64,000 nucleotides of DNA, from contig CP118523.1 in NCBI GenBank assembly GCA_029227815.1, positions 3,286,001 through 3,350,000 on the forward strand. Reading direction: 5' to 3'. Position numbers and translations under genes: made by a program. Source of the DNA: Clostridiaceae bacterium M8S5 (GTDB lineage Bacteria; Bacillota; Clostridia; Tissierellales; MCWD3). Shown piece after piece: positions 43,805 through 52,436 of the stretch (positions within the stretch are counted from its first letter, which is position 1; each line of letters opens with the position of its first letter). The notes beneath the pieces are model-generated. The model worked only from the letters and a program-made list of their open reading frames with translations. It was not told the DNA's origin and made no database searches.

Positions 43805-44473
43805 TTATATATGGAACCTTCGTACAAATTCGTTCTTCAATTTTTTATCTGAGAATATAAACATTCCTATCAGTGTAAGTAATGTATATAATGCTGATAC
43901 AGCACTAGGCCAAAGTATTTTTGCTATATTAGTTAAATAAAGCACAATAGGTATTAAACCAATAAACATGATTATAAACAAATATCCTATATACTCACTC
44001 CAAAGCATTGGAATTGTATATATAATTATAGTCATTATAAATATTGATGTTATTATCAATAAAGGTATTACTATATCTACAGACCAACTAAACTGGCCAT
44101 TGGTTATATCAACCATAAAAAGCATAAACGATAGTCCTATTAATTGCAGTAAAATCTTTACCCCATAGTGCATGTTAGATATTATAGTATTTCTAATTGA
44201 TAGCCAAACATATCCTAATGGAAATATCACGTAAAATGACCATAGTAATCCATTGTAGTTAAGTAAATTTATTAACGTACATACGCTTATTACTATAATA
44301 ACTATAAACGAAAACACTTTAGATCTATAATTCTTTTTTTGTATTTTCTCTAAGTTATATTGAGGATATTGTCTATCTTCATTTTCTATTTGACCTTCTA
44401 ATTTCTTATGACATAACGGACATCTTACTTGACTATCATCTATATTTACATCACAAAACTTACAATGCTTCAT
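43805..44473 (-). CDS. DUF6320-like membrane protein with zinc ribbon (222 aa)
   Basis: MKHCKFCDVNIDDSQVRCPLC is a zinc ribbon (C4, C7, C18, C21). Six hydrophobic helices follow from ~55 to 210, and the C-terminus is basic (FVRRFHI). The start is at MKHCKFC after GGGGGATGGAAG; an upstream ATG has no site. It overlaps the acyltransferase-like gene by 14 bases. In clostridia this pairing recurs (from memory), so the two probably act together, perhaps in modifying an envelope component. Confidence 0.8.
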   Translation of the reverse strand: MKHCKFCDVNIDDSQVRCPLCHKKLEGQIENEDRQYPQYNLEKIQKKNYRSKVFSFIVIIVISVCTLINLLNYNGLLWSFYVIFPLGYVWLSIRNTIISNMHYGVKILLQLIGLSFMLFMVDITNGQFSWSVDIVIPLLIITSIFIMTIIIYTIPMLWSEYIGYLFIIMFIGLIPIVLYLTNIAKILWPSAVSALYTLLTLIGMFIFSDKKLKNEFVRRFHI

Positions 44474-45746
44474 CTTCCATCCCCCATTCATTTGTGTATA
44501 TATCAACATTTAATCCTTCTTCTTTTGACAGATAGGAAAAGAAATGTTTTATTATCTCTGTCTGGACAATGGTTCTAGAGAATGTTATTGACAGATCATG
44601 TTTAACGGAACAAATAGAGCAATTTAAAGGATTGCTTGCTGTAGAATACAATATAACATCTACACGCTCTACATACTTCTCTATAGACTCAGGTATCATT
44701 ATTTTCCCCAAATTTGTTACACTGCTTGTTTTCTTTATATTGGCTCTTTCAAATGCATATTTCATCACTATATTTTTAACCCACAGAGGTACAAACCTCG
44801 CGATAAGTAGTTTTTCAAATTTAATGTTTTCTGCTATTCTTGGATAAAGATTCTCTTTCTTAACTTTGTACTTCAGCTGCCTTGATGTTTCTTTTATTAT
44901 TTCATCAAGTGTCATATCCTTGTCTACTTTGACACTTATATTAATAACTGTAAAGAAATTTCTAAGTGTTCTTGAAGGAAAAATCCCTCTCAAGTTAACT
45001 GGTACAGATATGGATATTGGATGAGTATATATTCCATACTTCATATTCTCGTTATAAATTGAATAAATTAATAGAGCTACAATATATTCTGTCATAGTTG
45101 CTCCATATGATTTTACTACTCTTTTAAACTCCATTGAATCTATTACACCATGTATTACATTGTTACCAAAGTTAACAAATGGCTTTCCTTCTATCTGGTA
45201 AGCATCTTCATCTTTTATAGCTGGAGTATCACTAGGCTGATAGTATCTTTGAAAACTATCTTCTATTTCATATTTTGAAGGTGTATCTTCTATCAATAAT
45301 ATTTTATCTTCGTGTTTTATATCTGTATGTATTCTTTTAAGATATTCATATGTTAGAGTTTTTAAAAACTCAAGTGCCCCTGTTCCATCAGTTAAAGAAT
45401 GAAATATTTCTACTGATATTCTATTCTTATAATATAAGACCTTTATAAGATATCTATTATTAGAATATTTATCTATCTTATGACATGGTGAGTCAACTTC
45501 TTCCTGGATTATTAGTCTTTTGTCATTATGCTCGAAGTAATACCAAAATAGGCCTTTTCTTATCCTTACAGCATATGCAGGAAATCTTGTTATTACTTTA
45601 TCTAATGCTTCTTGAAGTAACTTTGCATTTATGGCTTCTGTAAGTGTTACAGATACTCTAAATGTTGCTGTATTGCTTGATGTAGATGCGGCAGGGAATA
45701 TCTTCGCTGCGTTGTCTAATCTGTACCATCTATCTTTATCACTCAT
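44460..45746 (-). CDS. Condensation-domain/alcohol acetyltransferase-like protein (428 aa)
   Basis: Chloramphenicol-acetyltransferase fold. The HxxxD-G catalytic motif is at H116-SLT-D120-G (FHSLTDGTGALEF), as in NRPS condensation domains and alcohol O-acetyltransferases. ISVPVNLRGIFPSRTLRNFFT is the second conserved block (DFGWG-like region replaced). No adenylation or carrier domain is nearby, so it is not part of an NRPS. It is likely an acyl transfer enzyme partnered with the zinc-ribbon membrane protein that overlaps its end. Confidence 0.83.
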   Translation of the reverse strand: MSDKDRWYRLDNAAKIFPAASTSSNTATFRVSVTLTEAINAKLLQEALDKVITRFPAYAVRIRKGLFWYYFEHNDKRLIIQEEVDSPCHKIDKYSNNRYLIKVLYYKNRISVEIFHSLTDGTGALEFLKTLTYEYLKRIHTDIKHEDKILLIEDTPSKYEIEDSFQRYYQPSDTPAIKDEDAYQIEGKPFVNFGNNVIHGVIDSMEFKRVVKSYGATMTEYIVALLIYSIYNENMKYGIYTHPISISVPVNLRGIFPSRTLRNFFTVINISVKVDKDMTLDEIIKETSRQLKYKVKKENLYPRIAENIKFEKLLIARFVPLWVKNIVMKYAFERANIKKTSSVTNLGKIMIPESIEKYVERVDVILYSTASNPLNCSICSVKHDLSITFSRTIVQTEIIKHFFSYLSKEEGLNVDIYTNEWGMEDEAL

Positions 45747-45884
45747 ATATAATATTTCCTTTCATAATAATATCCGTAACGTAATAGTCTAATCTCTTTT
45801 ATTATTATACCATATCGCATAAATCAGTTTATATTTATCTGTTCTTAAATAATCCTTCACATATATTATAAACTTAAAAAAAAT

Positions 45885-45918
45885 AAATACCCTTAATCTA
45901 TGAAACTTAAGAGTATTT
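45885..45918 (-). terminator. Terminator of the phosphatase paralog
   Basis: AAATACTCTTAA / TTAAGGGTATTT stem read on the minus strand, followed by ATTTTTTTTAAG. It lies ~45 bases after the stop at 45962. Confidence 0.85.
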
Positions 45919-45961
45919 TATATCATAACATTTATATTTTTATTAGTTAAAATAAATATAT

Positions 45962-47059
45962 TTATATATTAACACAATCAGCTTTAATCCAACCTACTTC
46001 TCCATTATGCTTAGCTAATACATATTCACCACAACGTTTTATAAGTTTTATATTATCCCCATTTTTAACTTCTAAAAATAACGATATGTATGTTTTTTTA
46101 AGGCTAAGTTTACTTTTTGTTTTATCTATAAATTCATTCTTTATTAATACCTCATCACTCACATTTGCTACTTTACAAATTGAAAATTCCTTGTTTTCTT
46201 TCAATATTTCAAACTCTGTACCTCTACAATCTAGTTTCATTACTTGAAATTTATGTGGTAATGTATCCTTTATTACTTGTACCCTTTCAAAGTAATCTTC
46301 TCTAAGACTATTAAATAATAATTTACCCTCTAATTTTTCTATAACCAGCGCATTAACTTGTCCAGTAGTCATAACACTATACCCACCATCTATAGCTATG
46401 ATTTTTTTATCTTTATCTATTATTACATCACCACTTAGACTGTTTTCTCTATAATTCTGGGTAGGCCAATGTCCTACTATTACATATTTGTCTGCTTTAT
46501 GTTGTTTATCTAAAAATCCTTTTGTCTTTATCATATTCCATGTTTTTGATTTAGTCCAGTCTTCTATATCATCTATACCTGCATGTACAAATATAAAATC
46601 ATCTAATTCTAAAGCAATCGGTAAACTTTCTAAAAACTTAATATCATCTTTATATCTTGATTTTATTTGATTTTGAATATTTAAAACATCCTCTATATTG
46701 TTATATTTGATATTTAGTTCTTTCATCCACTCTTTTAATATACAAGGATGTTTCTTGGTTTTAAAATAACTGTCTACATCAGTGCAATTTTCTTCTTTCA
46801 ACATGTGCAATATCTTTCTTTCATGATTACCAGCTAGTATTATAGTATTTTTTCTTTTTGACAACTCTTTTACATATTGAAGTGTCTGCATATTGTACTT
46901 TCCTTTTTGTATTATATCACCTATTATAACTAAATAATCCTTTTCTCGTAAGTTAACTCTATCTATTAATTTCTTTAATAATTCATATCCACCATGGATA
47001 TCGCTAATAGCAACTATTCGATAGTCACCTTCTAATTTATATCTTAGTATTTTGTCCAT
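45962..47059 (-). CDS. Metallophosphoesterase, PPP type, with SH3-like tail, paralog (365 aa)
   Basis: Paralog of the gene at 42656-43753. It has the same length and the same order of motifs: D20-I-H22, GDIIQKG, GNHE, VIVGHWPTQNY, and an SH3-like C-terminus (KLIKRCGEYVLAKHNGEVGWIKADC). Most differences are in the middle helical segment (~85-140). The two copies flank the acyltransferase/DUF6320 pair, so the duplication may have carried or bracketed those genes. It is a single gene with its own terminator. Confidence 0.88.
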   Translation of the reverse strand: MDKILRYKLEGDYRIVAISDIHGGYELLKKLIDRVNLREKDYLVIIGDIIQKGKYNMQTLQYVKELSKRKNTIILAGNHERKILHMLKEENCTDVDSYFKTKKHPCILKEWMKELNIKYNNIEDVLNIQNQIKSRYKDDIKFLESLPIALELDDFIFVHAGIDDIEDWTKSKTWNMIKTKGFLDKQHKADKYVIVGHWPTQNYRENSLSGDVIIDKDKKIIAIDGGYSVMTTGQVNALVIEKLEGKLLFNSLREDYFERVQVIKDTLPHKFQVMKLDCRGTEFEILKENKEFSICKVANVSDEVLIKNEFIDKTKSKLSLKKTYISLFLEVKNGDNIKLIKRCGEYVLAKHNGEVGWIKADCVNI

Positions 47060-47188
47060 AAAATCCCCCTGTGAAGTTGTATATTTATATAAAGTTATTA
47101 CATATAAATAATATATTTATTATATCATAGTTCATATGTTTATCTTTTCTCAACCAATAAGCATTTATATTATGATTAAGTAATAAAA

Positions 47189-47222
47189 AACACCCTCGAT
47201 TTATTGACTTCTTGAGAATGTT
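47189..47222 (-). terminator. Terminator of iron-sulfur flavoprotein gene
   Basis: AACATTCTC pairs with GAGGGTGTT, using G-U pairs, and is followed by TTTTTATTAC on the minus strand. It lies just after the stop codon at 47231. Confidence 0.8.
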
Positions 47223-47230
47223 TTGTTAAA

Positions 47231-48004
47231 TCATTGTTTATTAGATTTAGGTACAATCTTTTTTAGTATGTGAAATGTTATGTTACCTATAGCTTTTTTA
47301 AATGGGTTCTTTACTGTATCAACAGGATATACTTTATCAAACCAATCCAGTTTTTTATAGTATTTATAATCTGCTGTATCTTCGGTAGTATCCAGAAAAG
47401 TTATAGCTCGAAAAGCGTTATAAAATGCTATCCTTCTTACTGAAGGTTCTTTTAGCTTCTTAGACTCAATGCTATTATAAAACATCTTAGATATACGCTT
47501 TGCTTTTTGCGCTAATTTATCGGTTATTTCTAGCTTAATGGCAAACACTTTATGTCTAAATATAAACACCTTGTTCGCTCCCCAGTACTCAAATACATCT
47601 TTTAAATATTTCGCAACTTTTTTATCTCCCCCACCAGCTGTACTCACTACTACTAGTACATTTTTATCAAATAAAACAGGTCTATGCAATATATAAGCAA
47701 AATGATCTACTAAATTTTTAACTACTCCGGGTACACTCAACATATATACAGGTGCAGAAATAATTATAGCATCTGCGTTTAACATTTTTTGTTCTAGCAT
47801 ATCTGTTGTTTCTCTATGAGGGCAAAATTCTTCTCCTTTAAGTATACAGTTGTGACAAGATATACAGTAACCCAAGTCTATATCACCAAGAAATATCTCT
47901 TCAAATTCTACATCGCCTTGCTCATTCATATTATCTTGGACTAATTTAGTTAATTTATAAGTGTTGCCCTTTCTAAGACTGCCTAATAATACTAGTACTT
48001 TCAC
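47231..48004 (-). CDS. NAD(P)H-dependent flavodoxin-fold oxidoreductase, iron-sulfur flavoprotein type (257 aa)
   Basis: Flavodoxin fold with FMN loop GSLRKGNTYKL at 8-18 and APVYMLSVPGVVKNLVDH. C47-x2-C50-x2-C53-x7-C61 matches the compact cluster motif of iron-sulfur flavoproteins, which bind 4Fe-4S and FMN and reduce oxygen species or quinones in anaerobes. The C-terminal ~100 residues are basic and helical. It is nine bases downstream of the membrane-anchored protein at 48014. Confidence 0.86.
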   Translation of the reverse strand: MKVLVLLGSLRKGNTYKLTKLVQDNMNEQGDVEFEEIFLGDIDLGYCISCHNCILKGEEFCPHRETTDMLEQKMLNADAIIISAPVYMLSVPGVVKNLVDHFAYILHRPVLFDKNVLVVVSTAGGGDKKVAKYLKDVFEYWGANKVFIFRHKVFAIKLEITDKLAQKAKRISKMFYNSIESKKLKEPSVRRIAFYNAFRAITFLDTTEDTADYKYYKKLDWFDKVYPVDTVKNPFKKAIGNITFHILKKIVPKSNKQ

Positions 48005-48013
48005 TTAAATCAC

Positions 48014-48448
48014 CTACTTATTAATTTTTTTATTATATTCGATTATTTTATTAAATATATCGTAATCATCTGATTTAGTAAATAAATTATGATGCTGTAT
48101 TGTCTTTTTTGATGTATCGTATTTTTCTGCTACTTCAATTCTATTATGTAGCCATATGTCTACATACATTTTTGAGAAATATTTTTTCCCGTCTATAGAC
48201 ATGTATTTTAGTGGTATTCCAGTATATTCATTACTGCTCAAACTTCTAATCTCCATCCTTAATATCTTATCTATAATATTAGTTTCTATTCCTAAATATT
48301 CTGATAACTCATTTATATCCATAAGTGCTGTCTGTTTTTCTTTTTCAATAGTTTTATCACTATGAGTAAATATATAAGCAGTAGATATAATTGATATTCC
48401 AATGATTACACTTGCTATTAGTATATATATACCCTGTTTTTCTTTCAA
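48014..48448 (-). CDS. Membrane-anchored protein with excisionase-like helix-turn-helix (144 aa)
   Basis: A single N-terminal membrane helix (~6-26) is followed by MDINELSEYLGIETNIIDKIL and IPLKYMSIDGKKYFSKMYVDIWLHN, which looks like the winged MerR/excisionase DNA-binding fold (HTH_17). A DNA-binding-like domain fixed to the membrane is unusual; it may instead bind another partner. AGGGGGTGAAAAAT precedes TTG, preferred over an upstream GTG lacking spacing. It forms an operon with the flavoprotein. Confidence 0.68.
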   Translation of the reverse strand: MKEKQGIYILIASVIIGISIISTAYIFTHSDKTIEKEKQTALMDINELSEYLGIETNIIDKILRMEIRSLSSNEYTGIPLKYMSIDGKKYFSKMYVDIWLHNRIEVAEKYDTSKKTIQHHNLFTKSDDYDIFNKIIEYNKKINK

Positions 48449-48525
48449 ATTTTTCACCCCCTATTTTGGTTGTTATATGTTAATTCTATTAATTGCAGAT
48501 GGATTTGTCAAAGTCACAATAAAAG

Positions 48526-48547
48526 GAATGTCTTAATAGACACTCCC
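48526..48547 (-). terminator. Terminator of HAD phosphatase gene
   Basis: GGAATGTCT / AGACACTCC stem (minus strand: GGAGTGTCT / AGACATTCC) with a short loop, followed by TTTTATTG. It abuts the stop region of the gene at 48551. Confidence 0.75.
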
Positions 48548-48550
48548 TCT

Positions 48551-49267
48551 CTATGTTATTTTTTCATATAACTCTCTTAATTTTATGACCTTCAATCCAT
48601 ATGGATTCATTTCATCTTTTTTATTACACAAACATGTCTTCATGCCTAATTCATGTGCTGGCAGTATATCTGCTTTAAAATTGTCACCTATCATAATTGC
48701 CTCTTTACCGATTACTTTAAAATACTCCAATGCTTTGTTAAACAGCTTAATATTTGGCTTCATATAGTTATTGCTATAACTAAAGAAATATCTGTCTACA
48801 TATTTATCTATACCTTTACTTTTGAATATGTCTATATACACTTCTTCTGGTAAGAAACAATTAGATATGATACCTATTTTCTTGCCATTTTGTTTGACAT
48901 ACTTTAATATATCCACCACAAAATCATTCACTACTACCTCTTTCATGTACTGTGAGTAAAATAACTTTGAAAGCTCTAGGATTACTTTTTCACTGAGTAA
49001 CTTCTTGTCAACTATTAATCTAAAAAAATCCTCTATAGGGGTTTCGTGCCCATTCTTTTTTCTACTATTAATCATGTATTCGTCCAATGGATCTAAAAAT
49101 TTCACTTTAAGTTCATCTACAGTATAGTTTATACCAAACTTATCTAAGTATTTTTGCATTTCTTGTAATCCTATAATATCCTTTTCTACATCTGTTTTAC
49201 CTTGGTGAAAATCCATCAAGGTATTACCCATGTCAAAGAAAAACACCTGTATATCTTTTGTATTCAT
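48551..49267 (-). CDS. HAD-superfamily hydrolase (238 aa)
   Basis: Motif I is FFFDMGNTL with nucleophile D12. The second position is Gly rather than Asp, as in a recognised subset of HAD-IA proteins. Motif II lies in IGIISNC, Lys in YMKPNIKLF, and the final acidic motif in IMIGDNFKADILPA. The cap is helical (residues ~20-95). Probably a small-molecule phosphatase; substrate unknown. AGGAGAATAGC precedes ATG. It is a single gene with its own terminator. Confidence 0.87.
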   Translation of the reverse strand: MNTKDIQVFFFDMGNTLMDFHQGKTDVEKDIIGLQEMQKYLDKFGINYTVDELKVKFLDPLDEYMINSRKKNGHETPIEDFFRLIVDKKLLSEKVILELSKLFYSQYMKEVVVNDFVVDILKYVKQNGKKIGIISNCFLPEEVYIDIFKSKGIDKYVDRYFFSYSNNYMKPNIKLFNKALEYFKVIGKEAIMIGDNFKADILPAHELGMKTCLCNKKDEMNPYGLKVIKLRELYEKIT

Positions 49268-49408
49268 GCTATTCTCCTCTCATTTAAGGTTTAGTAGAGA
49301 TATGTTATCATACTTTTATTTAGGATACAATGTTTTCTTTGCTTTAGATGAATTAATTTAAAAAACATCTAAAATATATTATAATACTCATATGGAGATG
49401 ATATAATT

Positions 49409-49434
49409 TTGTGAAAATGGCAGTAATTTCACAA
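49409..49434. promoter_or_regulatory. Inverted repeat upstream of PPOX gene
   Basis: TTGTGAAA and TTTCACAA are perfect 8-base arms around a 10-base spacer, 25 bases before the PPOX ATG. This could be an operator or a short leader hairpin. Confidence 0.5.
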
Positions 49435-49459
49435 TGCCAATTTAGAGGAGGAGTTAAAG

Positions 49460-49945
49460 ATGAGTAGCAGATACGAAGAAGGATTAAGATTAATAGAGGA
49501 AAGTTGTGGCAATGGAAAAGATAATGTCATTGCTCTGTCAACCATCGGAATGGAACCGAGTGGTGGCAAAGTCACCTTTCCTTATGTCCGTGAGGTGGAC
49601 GCTTATTATGAAGACGGTGTGTTTTATGTTACTACTTGGGGAAAATCAAATAAAATGCAACAGATAGCTCAAAACAAAGAGGTTGCATTTACAGTTTGCT
49701 TACAGGGGATTTCCGGAAATGGAATTGGCGAAAACCTAGGATGGGTTTTAGATCCGAAAAACGCTGAACTAAGGGCTAAACTTCGTAATGCCTTTGCCGA
49801 TTGGTACGATGACGCAAACAACGAACAAGATGAAAACTGCGTTATTTTGGCAATACGCATCACAAGATGCTCGATATTTAGAGACCACGGTGCTGTCCGT
49901 TATAATATGGATTTTGTGAATAAAGTGGAGACTGCAGAAGTATAA
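49460..49945 (+). CDS. Pyridoxamine 5'-phosphate oxidase-family protein (161 aa)
   Basis: Split-barrel flavin-binding fold: EVDAYYEDGVFYVTTWGKSNKMQQIAQNKEVAFTVCLQGISGNGIGENLGW and ITRCSIFRDHGAVRYNMDF. The last stretch is typical of the general-stress/PPOX group. Probably binds FMN or F420-like flavins; the reaction is unknown. AGAGGAGGAG precedes ATG. The gene uses visibly more G and C in third positions (ACC, GTC, CCG, GCC) than its neighbours, which suggests recent acquisition. Confidence 0.85.
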   Translation: MSSRYEEGLRLIEESCGNGKDNVIALSTIGMEPSGGKVTFPYVREVDAYYEDGVFYVTTWGKSNKMQQIAQNKEVAFTVCLQGISGNGIGENLGWVLDPKNAELRAKLRNAFADWYDDANNEQDENCVILAIRITRCSIFRDHGAVRYNMDFVNKVETAEV

Positions 49946-50192
49946 ATTAGGTAAGTCCATTAAGCTGTATCTAAATGATAATTTTCCTTAGTACACTTTA
50001 TTATCATAAGGTGTACATGACAAGTTTTAGTTTTAGAGGAAGTACAAACTCCAATTTGTAGTATAACTATTGGGTATAATTTATATAGCGAAATATTTGA
50101 TAATGTGAAAACATAGAAGCTAGAGTAGAATAATATCATTATATAAAATCAAAAAGATACAAAATATTAATGATTTTTAAGGAGTTGATACA

Positions 50193-50396
50193 ATGTACGA
50201 ATATAAATCAGTTGAAGTACCACTGAAAAAAGGACTAAAGGCTAAAGTAGGAGTTACTTTTGATGAATGTATGAAAATCATAAAAGAACATGCACAAGAC
50301 GGATGGAGATTGGTTCAGATTGTAACTCCACAAAATGAAAAAGCGGGGGCTTTTATGCCTTATGCTTATCAAATAATATTTGAGAAGAAGATATAA
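50193..50396 (+). CDS. DUF4177 domain protein (67 aa)
   Basis: Whole length fits DUF4177: MYEYKSVEVPL near the start, then IIKEHAQDGWRLVQIVTP and YAYQIIFEKK. These are small soluble alpha-beta proteins of unknown role, common in Firmicutes. AAGGAGTTGATACA precedes ATG. It stands alone before a bidirectional terminator. Confidence 0.83.
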   Translation: MYEYKSVEVPLKKGLKAKVGVTFDECMKIIKEHAQDGWRLVQIVTPQNEKAGAFMPYAYQIIFEKKI

Positions 50397-50413
50397 ACAT
50401 ATAAGATATTAAT

Positions 50414-50445
50414 AAAGGAGCTGTTCACTTAAAAACATCTCCTTT
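50414..50445. terminator. Bidirectional terminator
   Basis: AAAGGAGCTGTT pairs with AACATCTCCTTT (one mismatch) around a short A-rich loop. It separates the convergent DUF4177 gene and the peptide-import operon. Confidence 0.72.
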
Positions 50446-50479
50446 ATCCTTTACTATCTAATTCTAAAATTATACACTT

Positions 50480-51448
50480 CTACTTCTCAATCAAATGACA
50501 CGAAACATCATGGTTTTTATCTATACTTATTAACTTTGGCTCATCTTTTTTACATATATCTTTTGCATGTATACATCTAGTATGAAACCTGCACCCTGTT
50601 GGTGGATTTATAGGGCTTGGTACATCTCCTGTTAAGAGTATTCTGTCTTTCTTCTTGTTTGGATCTGGTATCGGTATTGCTGACAATAAAGCCTGTGAAT
50701 ATGGGTGAGTTGGATTATCATACAGCTTATCACCATCTGCTATTTCTGCGATCTTTCCTAAGTACATTACGCCTACTCTATCACTTATATGTTTTACTAC
50801 GTTCAAGCCATGCGCTATAAACAAGTATGTCAGTTTGAATTCTTCTTGCAAATCTTTTAATAGATTTAAAACTTGAGCTTGTATTGATACATCAAGCGCT
50901 GAAACTGGCTCATCACATACTATTAACTTTGGTCTTAATGATAATGCCCTCGCTATACCTATCCTCTGTCTCTGCCCTCCACTAAACTCATGTGGAAATC
51001 TATCCTTATGAAACTTTGCAAGCCCTACATAGTTTAAAAGCTTTAAAACCTCGCTATTAATATCCTGTTTTTCTACTATTTTATTTACTCTCATTGGCTC
51101 TGCAATAATATCCCCTACATTCATTCTTGGATTGAGAGATGCATATGGATCTTGAAATATTATTTGTATGTCTATAGCTAACTTTCTCTTCTCTTTTTTT
51201 GATAGCTTTGTTATGTCTCTACCCTCATACAATATCTGTCCTGATGTCGGGTTTAACAAATTTACGATCATTTTTCCTGTTGTAGATTTACCACAACCTG
51301 ATTCACCTACTAGTCCTAATGTTTCTCCTTTATATATATCAAATGTAATATCATCAACTGCTTTAACATAATTAGTAGTTTTTCCGAGCGTTCCTGATTT
51401 AACTGGAAAGTACTTTTTTAAGTTTTTTACTTGTAGTAGAGTTTCCAT
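50480..51448 (-). CDS. Peptide ABC importer ATPase, OppF/DppF type (322 aa)
   Basis: Walker A GESGCGKS, signature FSGGQRQR and CDEPVSALDVSIQAQVLNLL. The C-terminal oligopeptide-specific extension has a Cys motif for a 4Fe-4S cluster (GCRFHTRCIHAKDIC). The start is at METLLQ, just after AGGTGATAACT. It is the last gene of a five-gene operon and partners with the OppD-type ATPase. The operon probably imports cell-wall-derived or other short peptides. Confidence 0.93.
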   Translation of the reverse strand: METLLQVKNLKKYFPVKSGTLGKTTNYVKAVDDITFDIYKGETLGLVGESGCGKSTTGKMIVNLLNPTSGQILYEGRDITKLSKKEKRKLAIDIQIIFQDPYASLNPRMNVGDIIAEPMRVNKIVEKQDINSEVLKLLNYVGLAKFHKDRFPHEFSGGQRQRIGIARALSLRPKLIVCDEPVSALDVSIQAQVLNLLKDLQEEFKLTYLFIAHGLNVVKHISDRVGVMYLGKIAEIADGDKLYDNPTHPYSQALLSAIPIPDPNKKKDRILLTGDVPSPINPPTGCRFHTRCIHAKDICKKDEPKLISIDKNHDVSCHLIEK

Positions 51449-51463
51449 AGTTATCACCTACCT

Positions 51464-52423
51464 TTATTTTATCTCTAAGAAACACCTTACCCTTCTACCA
51501 TCAATAAATTTAAGTTCTGGCATCTTTTCTTTACATATATCCATACACTTACTACATCTAGTGCTAAAAGCACATCCTTTCGGCATATCGAGAGGATTTG
51601 GAACCATTCCTGGAATAATGAATAGTTTTTCAACCTTTTTATCCATCTTTGGTATTGAAGAAAGTAAACCTTGAGTATATGGATGTAGCGGTTTTTCAAA
51701 TATCTCTTTAACACTTCCAGTCTCCACTACCTTTCCACAATACATTACTACAACTCTATCGGCTGTCTCTGCTACAACACCTAAATCATGTGTTATCAGT
51801 AGTATGGAAGTATTAAATTCATTTTTCAGCTTTACCATCAAGTCTAATATTTGAGCTTGTATTGTAACATCTAATGCTGTGGTAGGCTCGTCAGCTATTA
51901 ATAACTCTGGCTTACACGCTAACGCTATAGCAATCATTACTCTTTGTCTCATACCTCCACTAAGTTGATGTGGATACGAATGTATTCTTTCCTCTGGAGA
52001 AGGTATACCTACTAGTTTGAGCATATTTATTGATTCTTTAATCGCTTCTTTTTTGCTCATCTTTTTATGTCTAATAAGTGCCTCTGAAATCTGTTTTCCT
52101 ACTGTAAATACTGGATTAAGTGAAGTCATCGGCTCTTGAAATATCATAGATATCTTATTTCCTCTTATATCTTGCATTTGTCTTTTAGTTTTTTCTAGTA
52201 GATTTTCACCATTAAATAAAATTTGTCCATTTATTATTTTACCTGGAGGATTTGGTATAAGCCCCATTACAGATAATGAAGTAACACTTTTCCCGCTTCC
52301 TGACTCTCCAACTAATGCAACTACTTCTCCCTTATCTATTTTAAAATCAACTCCATCAACAGCATTGACTAGTCCTTTTTTTAGTTTAAACTGAGTTTTT
52401 AAATCTTTAACCTGTAATAGCAT
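51464..52423 (-). CDS. Peptide ABC importer ATPase, OppD/DppD type (319 aa)
   Basis: Walker A GESGSGKS, MIFQEPMTSLNPVFTVGKQI, signature LSGGMRQR and ADEPTTALDVTIQAQILDL are diagnostic of the OppD type, and GCAFSTRCSKCMDICKEKMPEL is the C-terminal Cys motif. It forms a heterodimer with the OppF-type protein encoded 16 bases downstream. AGGAGGGATAAATT precedes ATG. Confidence 0.94.
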   Translation of the reverse strand: MLLQVKDLKTQFKLKKGLVNAVDGVDFKIDKGEVVALVGESGSGKSVTSLSVMGLIPNPPGKIINGQILFNGENLLEKTKRQMQDIRGNKISMIFQEPMTSLNPVFTVGKQISEALIRHKKMSKKEAIKESINMLKLVGIPSPEERIHSYPHQLSGGMRQRVMIAIALACKPELLIADEPTTALDVTIQAQILDLMVKLKNEFNTSILLITHDLGVVAETADRVVVMYCGKVVETGSVKEIFEKPLHPYTQGLLSSIPKMDKKVEKLFIIPGMVPNPLDMPKGCAFSTRCSKCMDICKEKMPELKFIDGRRVRCFLEIK

Positions 52424-52436
52424 AATTTATCCCTCC

